DNA of 64,000 bases from positions 5,709-69,708 of the forward strand of contig CAZJHS010000004.1 in the NCBI GenBank assembly GCA_964545895.1. Reading direction: 5' to 3'. The DNA comes from UBA6183 sp964545895 (lineage in GTDB: Bacteria > Bacteroidota > Bacteroidia > UKL13-3). A model generated the notes under the pieces. It ran no database searches. It was not told the DNA's origin and saw nothing but the letters and a program-made list of their open reading frames with translations. Below, piece by piece: positions 1-8,857 of this stretch. The translations under genes and the position numbers were made by a program. Positions within the stretch are counted from its first letter, which is position 1; every line of letters starts with the position of its first letter.

Positions 1-3000
1 AAAGTTATTATACATCATAAAATTGGTAGTAGTTGTTGATTCGAAGTTGATACCTATTGAACCATTAATCAACTTTGAAGAGGTGAGAGAAACATAATCA
101 AACCTACCACCTGTTGCAGCAACAATAGCCAAATCGCCTGAAGTAGATAGCGTATTAACACCAATTAAATTACAATTATGAATCGAATCTTGTGCTGCAC
201 TATTTGCAAATGCAATTACGGTACCCATGTTTGCAATACTTGTAGCACGAATGGTCATATGTTTAAAACGAACATACGTTGCACCATTTAATTTTACTAC
301 ATAGTTATCGGTAGTTGTTGATGCCCCATAACGTAAATCAACACTATATTTATTTCCGTTTTCGGCTTGGAAAGTAACTGTATTGGTAGCCGATACACCT
401 GCAATTGCATTCAATGCAATTTGTTCGTTATAAATACCTGGCCTTACGTTAAACACAACTGGCCCCGAAACGCCTGCAACATTAAGTGCAGAAGCAGCAT
501 CAGTAAAGTTAATAAAATCAGGAGTTGTACCACCAATGGTGTAAACTCCAATTAATGATGTAGATATAACACGTTGTGCGGTATCATTATTCATGTTTAC
601 ATCAGTAACGTTGTTTGGCAATTGCGTATAAACTCTTAAGCGGCTAAACCCTTGTGGAATGGTAACTGTAAATGCAATATTTGCAGTATCGCATGGCATT
701 AACGAACCCGACCAATTAACTGTTTGAGGAACTCCATTATTAAAGCTATACTTAATTGCCGCACTGGTTATAATATTTGCACCAAAGTTACGTAAGCGAA
801 TGTTTATTTGACGTGGACCAGATGCAACAGGCAATGCTAATGGATGAATATACTCAACTCCAATATCGTTTTGTATACCTAATATTTCGTATGCACCCAT
901 ATCAGGTACTACATTACGAATTACACCATTAACATCTGTAGGCACGGTAGTCATAATCATACCATTGTTACACTCATCAGTAATTTGTAAGTTACTATCG
1001 TTTAAGAATGTAGTTGGCTTGAATATTGAATTTGCATTTCCACCATTAATATTTTTAAATGTAGCAGGATATCTGGTTGCTGTATAATACATCAAACCAC
1101 CTGTTGTATCTAACTTGTAAAAATGATTATAGTTAAATGTATCAATACCTGTTATTGTGGTTGAGTAAAACACATGACCACTACCGGCAACAGTACGTGC
1201 AAATATATTATTAACAATACTTATAGAAGTACCACTAGCATATTGCAATGCCGCGTAATTAGTAATTGAGTTTTGATTAGTCATATTAACACTGTTATGA
1301 TGAATCATCCAGCGGGTATTAGCTGAAAGATAAATACCATAAGCATATTGATATAACATGTTTCCTCCAATAACATTATTAGCCATGATACCTTTACGTG
1401 TAGTTGCATTTGATGAACTACTTAGATTGATACCTGCATAACCAAAACCAGTTATGCGGTTACCAATAATTTGAGCTGCATAATCGGCTACAGTAGTGCT
1501 TAGTGCAAAAGCATATATACCATAGCCAACACCTGTTGGTATTAATGATATGGTGTTATTGTTGATTCTAATGTTCTCTTGATAACCTGTATAAATTCCT
1601 GAGTAATAAATATTGCTCATTGAATTATTAACTATACGGTTACCTAAGCTTGGGGTTCCTGATAAAGCGTAGTTGTAAATACCATAATATCCGCCTGAGA
1701 TTTCGTTTGAATCGATAGTAATACTATCCATTTTCACATTGGAAATACTGTATTGTGATGACGACAAAATGATACCACTGTAGTTAGTGCTTGTTGCATA
1801 TTGTCCGGAAGGACTAAGTTGCAGTATGCGGCATGATTTGATGGTATTACAGCGTGTGGTGTTACCAACCATTAATACATTGTAACCATAACCAGAAGTG
1901 TAGGCATTGTTTTGAATGGTTAAGTTTTTAAATGAAACATATTTACATCCCATTAAAAACACAACCGATTGGTAGGTGTATGTGGTGTTATCAAAAGAGA
2001 TAATACGTGTATTTCTATTGCCATCACCGCCATTAAAAGTAACAGTATTGGTTGCTGATGAACCCGTAATATTAAAATCAATAATTACTTGCTCGGTGTA
2101 CGTTCCTGGATTAACCAAGAACTCAACAGGACCTGCAACACCTGCTGTTCTTAACATACTAATCGCGCTAGCAAAAGTTGGAAAATCAGCAGTTGCACCA
2201 CCTAAAGTGTAAGTACCCGATAATGGTAAAAATATAGTTGTTTTAACTGTATCGTTTGCAGGGAATGGATCTGCTGAACCGTTAGGTAAATCAACATAAG
2301 CAACCAATTGATTAATAGACTGGCTGAAATTACCTTGTTGCAAAGCAGTAAAGCTTATTGATGTGGTATCGCAGGTAGCTAAATTCCCTGTCCAGTTTAA
2401 GGAGCGTAGCGGACCATTATTTAGGCGATAATTTACACGTAATGAAGTTAAATTACTTCCACCTGTATTTCTGAACTGCACCCTAATATTTGATAAACCA
2501 AAATTAGCTGGTGATGTTGGCCATAATACAGCGGTAGCCTCGGCATCAACACCCGAACTTGGCAACTCATCAGCCCCAATATCAGGAGGAGTTGAGCGCA
2601 AATCGCCATGAATATCGCGTGTTACAACTGTATTAGGATAACCATTAATACAACGGTTGCTAATTGTTAAAACTGTATCATTAGTAAAACCAGGTGCACG
2701 GTACATGTTGCCCGAGCCCATTGTATATAATGTACGCGGATATAATGTTGTACCATTTAAGTAAGCAATACCGTTAACAGAATCTGCGGGTAATACATAT
2801 AAAATGTTTGAATTAAAAGTATCAAGTACATAACCATAGGTGTAAATGGCCTCGCCACTACCCGAAACTGTGCGGGCAAAAATATTATTTACTACACTTA
2901 AATTGCTGCAATAGTAAGCGTACAAAGGCGATTCGTAGGTTGATGTAGCAGCGTAATTATGGTTAACTGAGTTGTGGTAAACCATCCAATAATTTGAATA

Positions 3001-5184
3001 ATTCATGCTAATACCAATTGAACCCATTTGATTAAAACCGCCACCAATCATGTTGTTTGCGATTAATGATTTTGCCTGAGCCAATCCACTTGTACTTTGT
3101 ATGTTTATACCATACATAGTAGCGTTAGTAATTTTATTTTCAGTAACTCGACAAATATCGGATGCACTCACTGGCGTTACGTAATTTAATGCAATACCAC
3201 AGTTTAAATTCGCGTTTATGTAACGGTTATTAATTGTATTGCCAGATATTACCACGTTGCGCAAAGAGTTTACATCAATTGCTCTATCGCAATATAATAC
3301 TGAGTTGCCGCGGTATTGATGCCCGCCAGATGAACCATTTGCTATGGTATAGATACCACAAGTGGCCGATAAAATTGTATTTGAGTCTAATGTTAAATTT
3401 TCAATATTTGCACCAAGAGGTGAGCCTGATTGGCTTCCAGCTACAACCACGCCCATAAAATTAAACGTTCCCGTATTTCCGTTTATAGGAGCTGTAATTT
3501 CTATCCTACATTTTTTTATGGTATTATTATCAGCCGAGTTGGTAATATATACAGGCCATGCATAAGTTGTACCACTACCTTGTATAGTAAGGTTTTGGAA
3601 TGTAACATAATCGGCAGCACTTATTTGTACCGTATGACGTGCACCTGTAAGATAGGCTCCGTATGTTAGTACACAATTAGCAATACCAGAACCATTAAAG
3701 GTAACCGTGTTTGTTGATGAAGCACCTAGAATTTCATTTAAAATATTTACTTGCTCATAATATGTACCAGGTAATACATTAAATACAACTGGGCCACATA
3801 AGCCATTTACCTGAATTGCATTTACAGCAGCAGCGAACGAATTATAACTTCCCCCACTACCAATAGTATATGTTCCACCCATACCGGCACTACCACTCCA
3901 ATATGCTGTATCGTTTCTTCTTACTGTATCTACTGCGCTATTTGGGTTTGATGTCCAAGCTTTAATTGAAACTGGCGTGTTGGTAAAGTTATAATTACCG
4001 ATAGTTACATTTTTACTATTTCCGTTGGTGCTACCTAATGTATCAATTGCACCAATATACATAAAAGGTGTTTGTATAACATTATTAACCGACCAATTAA
4101 CAGTTAAGTTACCAATTGCATTTGAACCATAATTGGCAACTTGCACAGATACTGGTTGGCTTCCTGTACAAAACTTAGTTTGTAAGTTTAAAAATGCAGC
4201 TACACCTGCATCATTATAAGCTTTTGTATTTAACAATTCTGCTCCAACTGTAAATGTTGGTTCGGTATTAAAGTTTTTGCGCACTCTAATCCAATCAACT
4301 GAAATACTACCTCCACCAGAACATAATAAACCAAATGAACTATTGGTGGTTGGTGTTAAGGTATAACTTGTACTGGTACTGGTATACGTGCCATTTCCTG
4401 GCCATGTTGCTTTAAATACGCTTGAGCTAATCCAAGCTAACGACCAAACACCAACACCTGTAGTCATAGTGTTGTTGGTAAAGTTACCAGCGTATACATT
4501 ACATCCTGATGACATAGATGACAAATTCATGGTACCATTACTAAACATGGTTACACCATTTGATGTAGTTGCTGCTTGTGCCTGACCTAAACAAGGGTAC
4601 GTTCCGCTTAGCGAAGTAACATTCATCTCGGTTTTATTGGGTGCAGGAAATGCTGCCGCACTGTACAATATCATTGATGATGATGCATTCATAGAAATAA
4701 CACCGCTACCTACAGAAAACGAACCCGATTGTGAAGGATAAGTCCATTTAGTGGTATTAAGTGTTGAACCTAAAAAATCATCAAACAATAAAAAGGTAGA
4801 ATCGCCATTACTTTTTGCCGTTGCACTTGTACTACCATACTGCATGAATATACGCACGTTGCCAAAACTTGCCAGATTTTTTACCTTAACCCAAATTACT
4901 GTTGATGCAGTGTTCATGCCACTTTCAATCCAATAAGGTAAGGTGTTGCAAAGCGTGTCGGTAAAACGAATATCGTTTCCTGATGCTTGCATTTTGCCTG
5001 CCGAAACAAGTGTAGCCGTATTTACGGTTAACTTTACTTGCGCATCAGTAACTGCTGCATTTGCGTTGTTAATAGTAAGTGGGAGTGAATAATTAAATCC
5101 CGGAAGTGGGCACTGTGCCGAGGCATTAAAATAGAACATTACTGAGCATACTATTGCGAGTAATGCTTTAAAGTTTGACTTCAT
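1..5184 (-). CDS. Giant secreted parallel beta-helix protein, 5' part (runs off the window)
   Basis: The frame is open from ATG at 5184 to base 1 (1,728 codons) with no stop seen; the C-terminus, probably a T9SS sorting domain, lies outside. A signal peptide ends near NASAQ (residue 24). Residues about 28-138 match DUF2341 (DIRFTD, YWIE, VWVKV, FDDF), and a CARDB-like Ig domain follows (about 325-430). Then come three long modules starting near residues 435, 985 and 1543. Each opens with a GxYTIG..DF..F segment and a GPVxFxVxPGxYxEQ motif, followed by Asn-rich beta-helix rungs (SIVNNIFARTVSGSG type) and a CARDB-like stretch. The spacing is about 555 residues (1,665 bases). The role is probably surface-exposed or secreted, as an adhesin or polysaccharide-binding protein; this is inference. 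No catalytic motif was recognised. Confidence 0.85.
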   Translation of the reverse strand, partial: MKSNFKALLAIVCSVMFYFNASAQCPLPGFNYSLPLTINNANAAVTDAQVKLTVNTATLVSAGKMQASGNDIRFTDTLCNTLPYWIESGMNTASTVIWVKVKNLASFGNVRIFMQYGSTSATAKSNGDSTFLLFDDFLGSTLNTTKWTYPSQSGSFSVGSGVISMNASSSMILYSAAAFPAPNKTEMNVTSLSGTYPCLGQAQAATTSNGVTMFSNGTMNLSSMSSGCNVYAGNFTNNTMTTGVGVWSLAWISSSVFKATWPGNGTYTSTSTSYTLTPTTNSSFGLLCSGGGSISVDWIRVRKNFNTEPTFTVGAELLNTKAYNDAGVAAFLNLQTKFCTGSQPVSVQVANYGSNAIGNLTVNWSVNNVIQTPFMYIGAIDTLGSTNGNSKNVTIGNYNFTNTPVSIKAWTSNPNSAVDTVRRNDTAYWSGSAGMGGTYTIGSGGSYNSFAAAVNAIQVNGLCGPVVFNVLPGTYYEQVNILNEILGASSTNTVTFNGSGIANCVLTYGAYLTGARHTVQISAADYVTFQNLTIQGSGTTYAWPVYITNSADNNTIKKCRIEITAPINGNTGTFNFMGVVVAGSQSGSPLGANIENLTLDSNTILSATCGIYTIANGSSGGHQYRGNSVLYCDRAIDVNSLRNVVISGNTINNRYINANLNCGIALNYVTPVSASDICRVTENKITNATMYGINIQSTSGLAQAKSLIANNMIGGGFNQMGSIGISMNYSNYWMVYHNSVNHNYAATSTYESPLYAYYCSNLSVVNNIFARTVSGSGEAIYTYGYVLDTFNSNILYVLPADSVNGIAYLNGTTLYPRTLYTMGSGNMYRAPGFTNDTVLTISNRCINGYPNTVVTRDIHGDLRSTPPDIGADELPSSGVDAEATAVLWPTSPANFGLSNIRVQFRNTGGSNLTSLRVNYRLNNGPLRSLNWTGNLATCDTTSISFTALQQGNFSQSINQLVAYVDLPNGSADPFPANDTVKTTIFLPLSGTYTLGGATADFPTFASAISMLRTAGVAGPVEFLVNPGTYTEQVIIDFNITGSSATNTVTFNGGDGNRNTRIISFDNTTYTYQSVVFLMGCKYVSFKNLTIQNNAYTSGYGYNVLMVGNTTRCNTIKSCRILQLSPSGQYATSTNYSGIILSSSQYSISNVKMDSITIDSNEISGGYYGIYNYALSGTPSLGNRIVNNSMSNIYYSGIYTGYQENIRINNNTISLIPTGVGYGIYAFALSTTVADYAAQIIGNRITGFGYAGINLSSSSNATTRKGIMANNVIGGNMLYQYAYGIYLSANTRWMIHHNSVNMTNQNSITNYAALQYASGTSISIVNNIFARTVAGSGHVFYSTTITGIDTFNYNHFYKLDTTGGLMYYTATRYPATFKNINGGNANSIFKPTTFLNDSNLQITDECNNGMIMTTVPTDVNGVIRNVVPDMGAYEILGIQNDIGVEYIHPLALPVASGPRQINIRLRNFGANIITSAAIKYSFNNGVPQTVNWSGSLMPCDTANIAFTVTIPQGFSRLRVYTQLPNNVTDVNMNNDTAQRVISTSLIGVYTIGGTTPDFINFTDAASALNVAGVSGPVVFNVRPGIYNEQIALNAIAGVSATNTVTFQAENGNKYSVDLRYGASTTTDNYVVKLNGATYVRFKHMTIRATSIANMGTVIAFANSAAQDSIHNCNLIGVNTLSTSGDLAIVAATGGRFDYVSLTSSKLINGSIGINFESTTTTNFMMYNNF

Positions 5185-5195
5185 ATAAAAAAATT

Positions 5196-5222
5196 GAGGC
5201 CGCAATGTAACATAGCGGCCTC
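5196..5222 (-). terminator. Hairpin terminator after the RNA methyltransferase gene
   Basis: GAGGCCGC (5196-5203) and GCGGCCTC (5215-5222) form a perfect 8-bp GC-rich stem with an 11-base loop. A T-run follows on both strands, so it can work in both directions. On the minus strand the T-run ends two bases before the ATG of the giant beta-helix gene. Confidence 0.8.
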
Positions 5223-5273
5223 ATTTTTTTATGCTTATGACATAAATTAAGTTTTTTTTAAATAATAAATCTC

Positions 5274-6455
5274 TTAGTTATCAGTTGCAACTTTGGGCTG
5301 ACGCTTAGAACCTTTGTAAAGTTCGAATTTGTAGTACTTACACTCTAACGGACCATTAAATAAAGTTAGGCGTTGACTAGCTGCCAAACCTACCTTTTTT
5401 AATGCACTTACGTTAGATGAAATAATCCAAGCGGTGTAGCCATCAAAATCTTGTTTTAGCTTATCCCCTATTTCTTTGTAAAAAGGGCCAATTTCTTCAA
5501 TAGGTAAACGCTCGCCATAAGGCGGATTCATTACCACTAAACCAGCCACACCTTGTGGTGGCTTAACTTCTTCAAAACGTTTGTTGCTCAATCTAATATC
5601 TTCATCCAACCCTGCACGAGTGGCATTTGCTCTTGCAATTTCAATGGCTTTAAAGGTTTTATCACTTCCAATAAAAACAGTATCGGTTTCTCTAATATTA
5701 GCCCTCGCTTCAGCCACAATGGATTCCCACAATTTACGGTCGTAATTTTTCCAATGCATAAAGCCAAAACGCTTTTTAAATAAACCAGGAGCTATATTTT
5801 TAGCATATAAAGCGGCTTCAATTAAAATAGTACCACTACCACACATTGGGTCTACAAAGGCACCTTTGCCATCCCAACCTGTAAGCATAATCATTCCAGC
5901 TGCAGTTACCTCATTAATTGGAGCTAAGGTTTGCTCGGTACGATACCCTCTTCTGTGCAAGCTTTCGGCCGAACTATCAAACGATATACTTACCTCATCG
6001 CGTACAATATGCACCGCAATACTTAAATGAGGGTCGGCAATATCTACACTTGGCCTACGGCCAAATTTATCTCTAAACCTATCAACTATCGCATCTTTGG
6101 TTTTTTGCGAAACAAACTGCGAGTGATTAAAATAATCGGTACTTAAACTGGTATGTACAGCCAAAGTGCCATCCACATCAAGGTATGTTTCCCAATCAAT
6201 TCGTCTAATTTCTTCGTATAAATCGCGCTCGTTGCGCGCCTTAAACTTAACAAACGGAACCAGCACTTTAAGGGCAGTACGCGTGCACAAATTGGCCCGA
6301 TACATAACGCCTAAATCGCCTGTAAAACTTACGGCCCTGTTGTGTTTTTCTACATCGGTAGCGCCAATATTAAGCAGCTCGTTTACCAACACAGGCTCTA
6401 AATATTGCTGTGTGGTGGCCACCATGTTAAATGTTTTTTGCTGAAAAGAATACAT
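5274..6455 (-). CDS. THUMP-domain class I SAM-dependent RNA methyltransferase
   Basis: About 393 residues, of the RlmL N-terminal/YpsC family of rRNA guanine-N2 methyltransferases. The N-terminal half carries the ferredoxin-like and THUMP region (MVATTQQYLEPVL..., LSIAVHI, SLHRRGYR). The C-terminal Rossmann fold has the SAM loop DPMCGSGT (about residues 202-209) and the base-flipping motif NPPYG (about 310-314), typical of N2-guanine methylation. The frame extends to a TTG at 6470; ATG 6455 is preferred because a TACATTTG element lies 12 bases before it, and ATG 6425 (MVATTQ...) is the alternative. It is divergent from purD. The exact rRNA target cannot be told from sequence. Confidence 0.88.
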   Translation of the reverse strand: MYSFQQKTFNMVATTQQYLEPVLVNELLNIGATDVEKHNRAVSFTGDLGVMYRANLCTRTALKVLVPFVKFKARNERDLYEEIRRIDWETYLDVDGTLAVHTSLSTDYFNHSQFVSQKTKDAIVDRFRDKFGRRPSVDIADPHLSIAVHIVRDEVSISFDSSAESLHRRGYRTEQTLAPINEVTAAGMIMLTGWDGKGAFVDPMCGSGTILIEAALYAKNIAPGLFKKRFGFMHWKNYDRKLWESIVAEARANIRETDTVFIGSDKTFKAIEIARANATRAGLDEDIRLSNKRFEEVKPPQGVAGLVVMNPPYGERLPIEEIGPFYKEIGDKLKQDFDGYTAWIISSNVSALKKVGLAASQRLTLFNGPLECKYYKFELYKGSKRQPKVATDN

Positions 6456-6467
6456 AAATATAGGCAA

Positions 6468-6475
6468 CAAATGTA
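6468..6475 (-). promoter_or_regulatory. Bacteroidota -7 element, RNA methyltransferase gene
   Basis: TACATTTG on the minus strand matches the Bacteroidota -7 consensus TAnnTTTG and ends 12 bases before ATG 6455. No clear TTTG -33 element is present. Confidence 0.45.
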
Positions 6476-6495
6476 ACCTAAATATAGATAGGTAT

Positions 6496-6503
6496 TATAT
6501 TCG
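6496..6503 (+). promoter_or_regulatory. Probable -7 element for purD
   Basis: TATATTCG, a TTCG variant of TAnnTTTG, lies 22 bases before the purD ATG. No convincing -33 TTTG is visible. Confidence 0.4.
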
Positions 6504-6525
6504 CGGCAGTTATTTAAACTTCAAT

Positions 6526-7803
6526 ATGAATATTTTACTAATTGGTTCGGGCGGACGTGAGCATGCATTTGCATATAAATTAACCCAAAGTACACTTTGT
6601 GATAAGCTTTTTATTGCACCCGGAAATGCAGGAACAGCAAAGCATGGAACCAATGTAGCACTTAACCCGCTTGATTTTGCAGCTGTAGGCGATTTTTGCT
6701 TAGCACATCAAATTGGGCTATTAATTGTTGGCCCCGAAGAACCTTTAGTAAAAGGCATGCGCGATTACTTTATGGCCAACGAAGCGCTAAAAAATATTCC
6801 GTTTGTTGGCCCAGCGCAAGATGGTGCACAAATGGAAGGAAGTAAAGATTGGAGTAAAGCCTTTATGGCCAAATATCACATTCCAACGGCTGCCTATAAA
6901 ACCTTTACGGCAAAAAATTTAGAAGAAGGCATAACCTACATTAAAAATCACAGCTTGCCAATTGTATTAAAAGCTGATGGTTTAGCAGCTGGTAAAGGTG
7001 TATTAATTATTGATAACCACGAAGAAGCAGTTACCGAACTAAAAGCCATGATTAACGAACTTAAGTTTGGCGATGCCAGCAGCAAGGTTGTTATTGAAGA
7101 GTTTTTAACGGGTATTGAGCTTTCGGTATTTGTGGTTACCGATGGTAAAAACTATAAAATTTTACCCAGTGCCAAAGATTACAAACGCATTGGCGAAGGC
7201 GATACGGGTTTAAATACAGGCGGTATGGGCGCTGTTAGTCCGGTACCATTTGCTGATGATGCTTTTATACAAAAAGTAGAAGAACGCGTTATTAAACCTA
7301 CCATATTTGGCTTACAACAAGAAGGTATTAACTACGCTGGTTTTATTTTTATTGGGTTGATGAACAACAATGGAGAACCTATGGTAATTGAATACAATAG
7401 CCGTATGGGCGACCCTGAAACGGAAGTGGTATTACCGCGCATTGAAAGTGATTTTACCGAACTAATGCTAGCTACTGCTACCGAAAACTTACATCAATAC
7501 AACTTAAAAATATCAAGCCAAACGGCAGTAACAGTAATGTTAGTAGCCCAAGGCTACCCGGGAGATTACACCAAAGGACAAGTAATGACTGGCTTTGAAA
7601 ACACCAGCAATTCCTTGTTGTTTCATGCAGGAACAAAGCAAAACGAAGCAGGCGAAATTGTAACCAATGGAGGCCGTATATTGGCTATTACCTCGTTTGG
7701 TGATAATGTGAAAGAAGCCGTAACCAACTCGTTTGCCAATGCCGAAAAAATAAACTACGAAGGCAAATATTACCGTAAAGATATTGGGTACGAGTTTATT
7801 TAA
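6526..7803 (+). CDS. purD: Phosphoribosylamine--glycine ligase (GARS)
   Basis: 425 residues, full length for PurD. It joins phosphoribosylamine to glycine using ATP, the second step of purine synthesis, in the cytoplasm. The N-terminus MNILLIGSGGREHA is the family hallmark. The ATP-grasp domain follows, with PIVLKADGLAAGKGV, a Gly-rich loop LNTGGMGAVSP, and the metal-binding segment EYNSRMGDPETEVVLP; the C-terminal domain ends with GRILAITSFG. It is transcribed alone, divergent from the methyltransferase gene, and its stop is directly adjacent to the stop of the convergent CDF gene. Confidence 0.97.
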   Translation: MNILLIGSGGREHAFAYKLTQSTLCDKLFIAPGNAGTAKHGTNVALNPLDFAAVGDFCLAHQIGLLIVGPEEPLVKGMRDYFMANEALKNIPFVGPAQDGAQMEGSKDWSKAFMAKYHIPTAAYKTFTAKNLEEGITYIKNHSLPIVLKADGLAAGKGVLIIDNHEEAVTELKAMINELKFGDASSKVVIEEFLTGIELSVFVVTDGKNYKILPSAKDYKRIGEGDTGLNTGGMGAVSPVPFADDAFIQKVEERVIKPTIFGLQQEGINYAGFIFIGLMNNNGEPMVIEYNSRMGDPETEVVLPRIESDFTELMLATATENLHQYNLKISSQTAVTVMLVAQGYPGDYTKGQVMTGFENTSNSLLFHAGTKQNEAGEIVTNGGRILAITSFGDNVKEAVTNSFANAEKINYEGKYYRKDIGYEFI

Positions 7804-8787
7804 TTAGCTGTGCTTTTGGTTATCTAAAAGGTTAGTTAAGTTCCAATCAACCTTGTGTGTAAATTCTTGCTGCCTAAATTTACAGGTATTTATTTGGCAA
7901 ATTTTGCACGAGAAAGGTAAACAAGGATCTGGGTGTATAAAGAACTCAACCCTGTGGTGAAATTTATCGGTAATTAAAGTTTCGATATTTTTTAACTCTT
8001 CATGCGAGGTAAGTAAATCATCGTACCAAGGTAGTGTAATGTGGCAATCCATGTGATAGCTTGAGCCATATTGTTGCACCCTTAAATTATGAATATCAAT
8101 CCAGTTTTGTTTGCGGTGCGTATTAAGCACTTCTACCACTTGCTTAAGTGTTTCTTCATCGGCTTCATCCATCAACCCAGCTAGTGCTTTGCGCAATAAT
8201 TGATAGCCCGTGTAAATAATTATCAACCCAAAAACAATGGCAAAAACACTATCTAAAATATAAATGTGAGTAAAGTAAATAACCACTACTCCAGCAACCA
8301 AACCAACGCTACTCCAAGTATCACTTAATAAATGTTTACCATCGGCTTCTAACGTTATTGATTTATATTTTTTACCAACGGCAATTAAATATCTGCCCAA
8401 AAAGAAATTTATTAAACCGGCTAATGCAGCCAATGCAGCACCAAAATCTAACCGATGTACTTCGGGCGGATGAATAATATTGGAAATAGATTTTACGATA
8501 ATAATTAAACCCGCAATTAGAATTAAACCTCCTTCAAACCCAGCCGAAATAAATTCAATTTTGCCATGTCCGTATGGGTGGTCGGCATCTTTGGGTTTAG
8601 CGGCTAAATGCAAGCTATACAAAGCAAATGCGCCTGCAGTAATATTAATAATAGACTCTAAAGCATCACTTAAAATAGCATTTGAGTGCGTTACAAAGTA
8701 AGCTGTAAATTTTAACACCATAACCAACACACCTATGGCTAGCACGCGCTGCATGGCTTTGGTTTGTATTTGGGTTGATTTTTCCAC
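7804..8787 (-). CDS. Cation diffusion facilitator (divalent metal/H+ antiporter)
   Basis: 327 residues with six predicted membrane helices, exporting divalent metal such as Zn, Fe or Co from the cytoplasm. Helix 2 has HSNAILSDALES (D41), the loop has DHPYGHGK (69-75), and helix 5 has HLLSD (H152, D156), the HxxxD half of the transport site. The cytoplasmic C-terminal domain ends in a Cys cluster (CLPFSCKICQINTC), probably an extra metal-binding site. The start is GTG 8787; an in-frame stop lies just upstream, and the first in-frame ATG (M12) would cut into the N-terminal segment before helix 1. A TATGTTTG element lies 4 bases upstream. Metal specificity is not decided by sequence. Confidence 0.9.
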   Translation of the reverse strand: MEKSTQIQTKAMQRVLAIGVLVMVLKFTAYFVTHSNAILSDALESIINITAGAFALYSLHLAAKPKDADHPYGHGKIEFISAGFEGGLILIAGLIIIVKSISNIIHPPEVHRLDFGAALAALAGLINFFLGRYLIAVGKKYKSITLEADGKHLLSDTWSSVGLVAGVVVIYFTHIYILDSVFAIVFGLIIIYTGYQLLRKALAGLMDEADEETLKQVVEVLNTHRKQNWIDIHNLRVQQYGSSYHMDCHITLPWYDDLLTSHEELKNIETLITDKFHHRVEFFIHPDPCLPFSCKICQINTCKFRQQEFTHKVDWNLTNLLDNQKHS

Positions 8788-8791
8788 GCAT

Positions 8792-8799
8792 CAAACATA
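8792..8799 (-). promoter_or_regulatory. -7 element for the CDF gene, nearly leaderless
   Basis: TATGTTTG on the minus strand matches TAnnTTTG exactly and ends only 4 bases before the GTG start, so the transcript would be leaderless or nearly so. It lies just beyond the T-run of the neighbouring terminator. Confidence 0.5.
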
Positions 8800-8802
8800 A
8801 AA

Positions 8803-8832
8803 AAAGGCACTCGGTATTACACGAGTGCCTTT
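8803..8832 (-). terminator. Rho-independent terminator of the beta-propeller T9SS gene
   Basis: AAAGGCACTCG (8803-8813) pairs perfectly with CGAGTGCCTTT (8822-8832) around an 8-base loop. On the minus strand a run of seven T follows. Confidence 0.88.
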
Positions 8833-8857
8833 GTATTTATTTTTAGTTAAGTAATAC

